Of a stretch of DNA of 64,000 bases, positions 63,348 through 64,000 are shown piece after piece. The notes beneath the pieces were generated by a model. The model was not told where the DNA came from. It saw nothing but the letters and a program-made list of their open reading frames with translations, and searched no databases. A program made the translations under genes and the position numbers. How positions within the stretch are numbered: the stretch's first letter is position 1; every line of letters starts with the position of its first letter. The stretch covers positions 4,358,001 to 4,422,000 of the forward strand of contig NZ_CP097269.1 of assembly GCF_028473645.1 (NCBI RefSeq), written 5' to 3'. This stretch comes from Acidovorax sp. GBBC 1281. GTDB taxonomy: Bacteria; Pseudomonadota; Gammaproteobacteria; Burkholderiales; Burkholderiaceae_C.

Positions 63348-64000
63348 CTATTTGCCACGCTGGGCCAGGATCTCGGACGGCTGCACGATCTGCCCCGTCT
63401 TGTTGGACCAGGCGTTCTTGGTGTAGCTCACCACGGCCGCCAGATCGGTGTCGCTCAACTGCGCCCAGGAGGGCATCGCGCCGTTGGCGGCGCCCTTGAG
63501 CACGATGTGGATCTGCTGGGTGTGGTCGTCGCTCTTGACGATGGCGGAGCCGTCCAGCGGCTTGATGGGGCCAGCGCCCTTGCCGTTGGCCTGGTGGCAG
63601 GCCGCGCAGTTGGCGGCATAGACCTTCTCGCCGCGCGGCAGGATGTCCTGCAGCGTCCACACCTTGCTCGGGTCGTCCAGCTTGGCCGCGGCCTTCTTCT
63701 TCTCGCCCGCCACCCACTGGGTGTAGTCGGCGGCAGACACGACCTTCACGTGGATGGGCATGTAGGCGTGCTCCTTGCCGCACAGCTCGGCGCACTGGCC
63801 GTAGTAGTCGCCCACCTTGTCGGCGCGGAACCAGGTGTCGCGCACGAAGCCGGGGATCGCATCCTGCTTGATGCCGAAGGCCGGCACCATGAACGAGTGG
63901 ATCACGTCGTTGGCGGTGGTGATCACGCGCACCTTCTTGCCCACGGGCACCACCAGGGGGTTGTCCACCTTGAGCAGGTAGTCGGCCGGCGCGTTGCTCA
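63348..64000 (-). CDS. ctaC: Cytochrome c oxidase subunit II with fused cytochrome c domain, 5' end cut
   Basis: Electron entry subunit. The frame is open to the window edge, so the two N-terminal spans lie outside. The CuA domain is visible: VIHSFMVPAFGIKQDAIPG and YGQCAELCGKEHAYMPI. A C-terminal cytochrome c domain follows, with heme-binding CAACH (ANCAACHQANGKG) and a distal Met in GAMPSW, making this a caa3-type subunit II. It is followed by ctaD at 33 bp. Confidence 0.95.
   Translation of the reverse strand, partial: SNAPADYLLKVDNPLVVPVGKKVRVITTANDVIHSFMVPAFGIKQDAIPGFVRDTWFRADKVGDYYGQCAELCGKEHAYMPIHVKVVSAADYTQWVAGEKKKAAAKLDDPSKVWTLQDILPRGEKVYAANCAACHQANGKGAGPIKPLDGSAIVKSDDHTQQIHIVLKGAANGAMPSWAQLSDTDLAAVVSYTKNAWSNKTGQIVQPSEILAQRGK

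Overview
The window is GC-rich chromosomal DNA from a betaproteobacterium of the Comamonadaceae. It most resembles plant-associated Acidovorax/Paracidovorax. This rests on gene content and order (coxBA-ctaG-coxC with surf1/cox15/ctaB/sco, DUF3460-scpA, mrp-metG, secB-gpsA), the codon bias, a dispersed 17-bp AT-rich repeat of a kind I associate with this group, and a type III regulon-like promoter box. No rRNA, tRNA or CRISPR array was seen. Identifications come from reading motifs; no database search was run.

Layout. 1-8265: an OFA-type MFS transporter (cut by the window edge), the Mrp/ApbC Fe-S carrier, a membrane-anchored Mrr-like protein, a patatin phospholipase, a lipoprotein hydrolase and metG. 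8266-16660: an accessory island. It holds a decayed fragment of an FrpC-like RTX gene, two copies of a 5' flank, an AT-rich membrane-anchored orphan, and a large FrpC-like RTX gene. That gene is split by an intact IS630-family element; removing the IS and one TA restores one 1637-codon frame. 16798-26176: YitT and BamE-like proteins, DUF3460, scpA, then cofactor genes: nadB, panD, bioA-bioD-bioF-queE (overlapping stop/start codons), queD and a CHMI isomerase.

26184-28166: a two-gene cassette between two direct copies of a 50-bp repeat. The first gene has a perfect PIP box (TTCGC-N15-TTCGG) upstream, a disordered proline-rich N-terminus, and a C-terminal domain with the core motifs of plant IQM proteins (HSSF...SGHY.P). 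I read it as a candidate type III effector, followed by a small acidic partner. This is the most interesting item in the window.

28203-39910: pabBC fusion, nadA-nadC, panB-panC, a 24-aa membrane micro-ORF, gpsA, secB, grxC, a rhodanese, gpmA, ctpA and a MoeB-like protein. 40027-44557: a lone receiver, then a divergent LuxR-type regulator/CHASE3-like kinase pair next to a stress set (DUF1328, ElaB/YqjD-like, ferritin-like, BON lipoprotein). 44700-53821: a zinc peptidase, coaD, rsmD, two M16 peptidases, ftsY, rpoH with a perfect CIRCE operator touching its start codon, and a Bug-type binding protein. 53931-64000: an NAD-binding protein, an FNR-type regulator with all four cluster cysteines, and the cytochrome c oxidase assembly and structural genes (sco, ctaB, cox15, a Sco-like protein, surf1, coxC, DUF2970, ctaG, a 36-aa assembly protein, ctaD, ctaC).

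How the genes work together. NAD synthesis (nadB, nadA, nadC), pantothenate/CoA synthesis (panD, panB, panC, coaD) and biotin synthesis (bioA, bioD, bioF) are each nearly complete. The right end is one functional block for aerobic respiration, bordered by a probable oxygen-sensing regulator.
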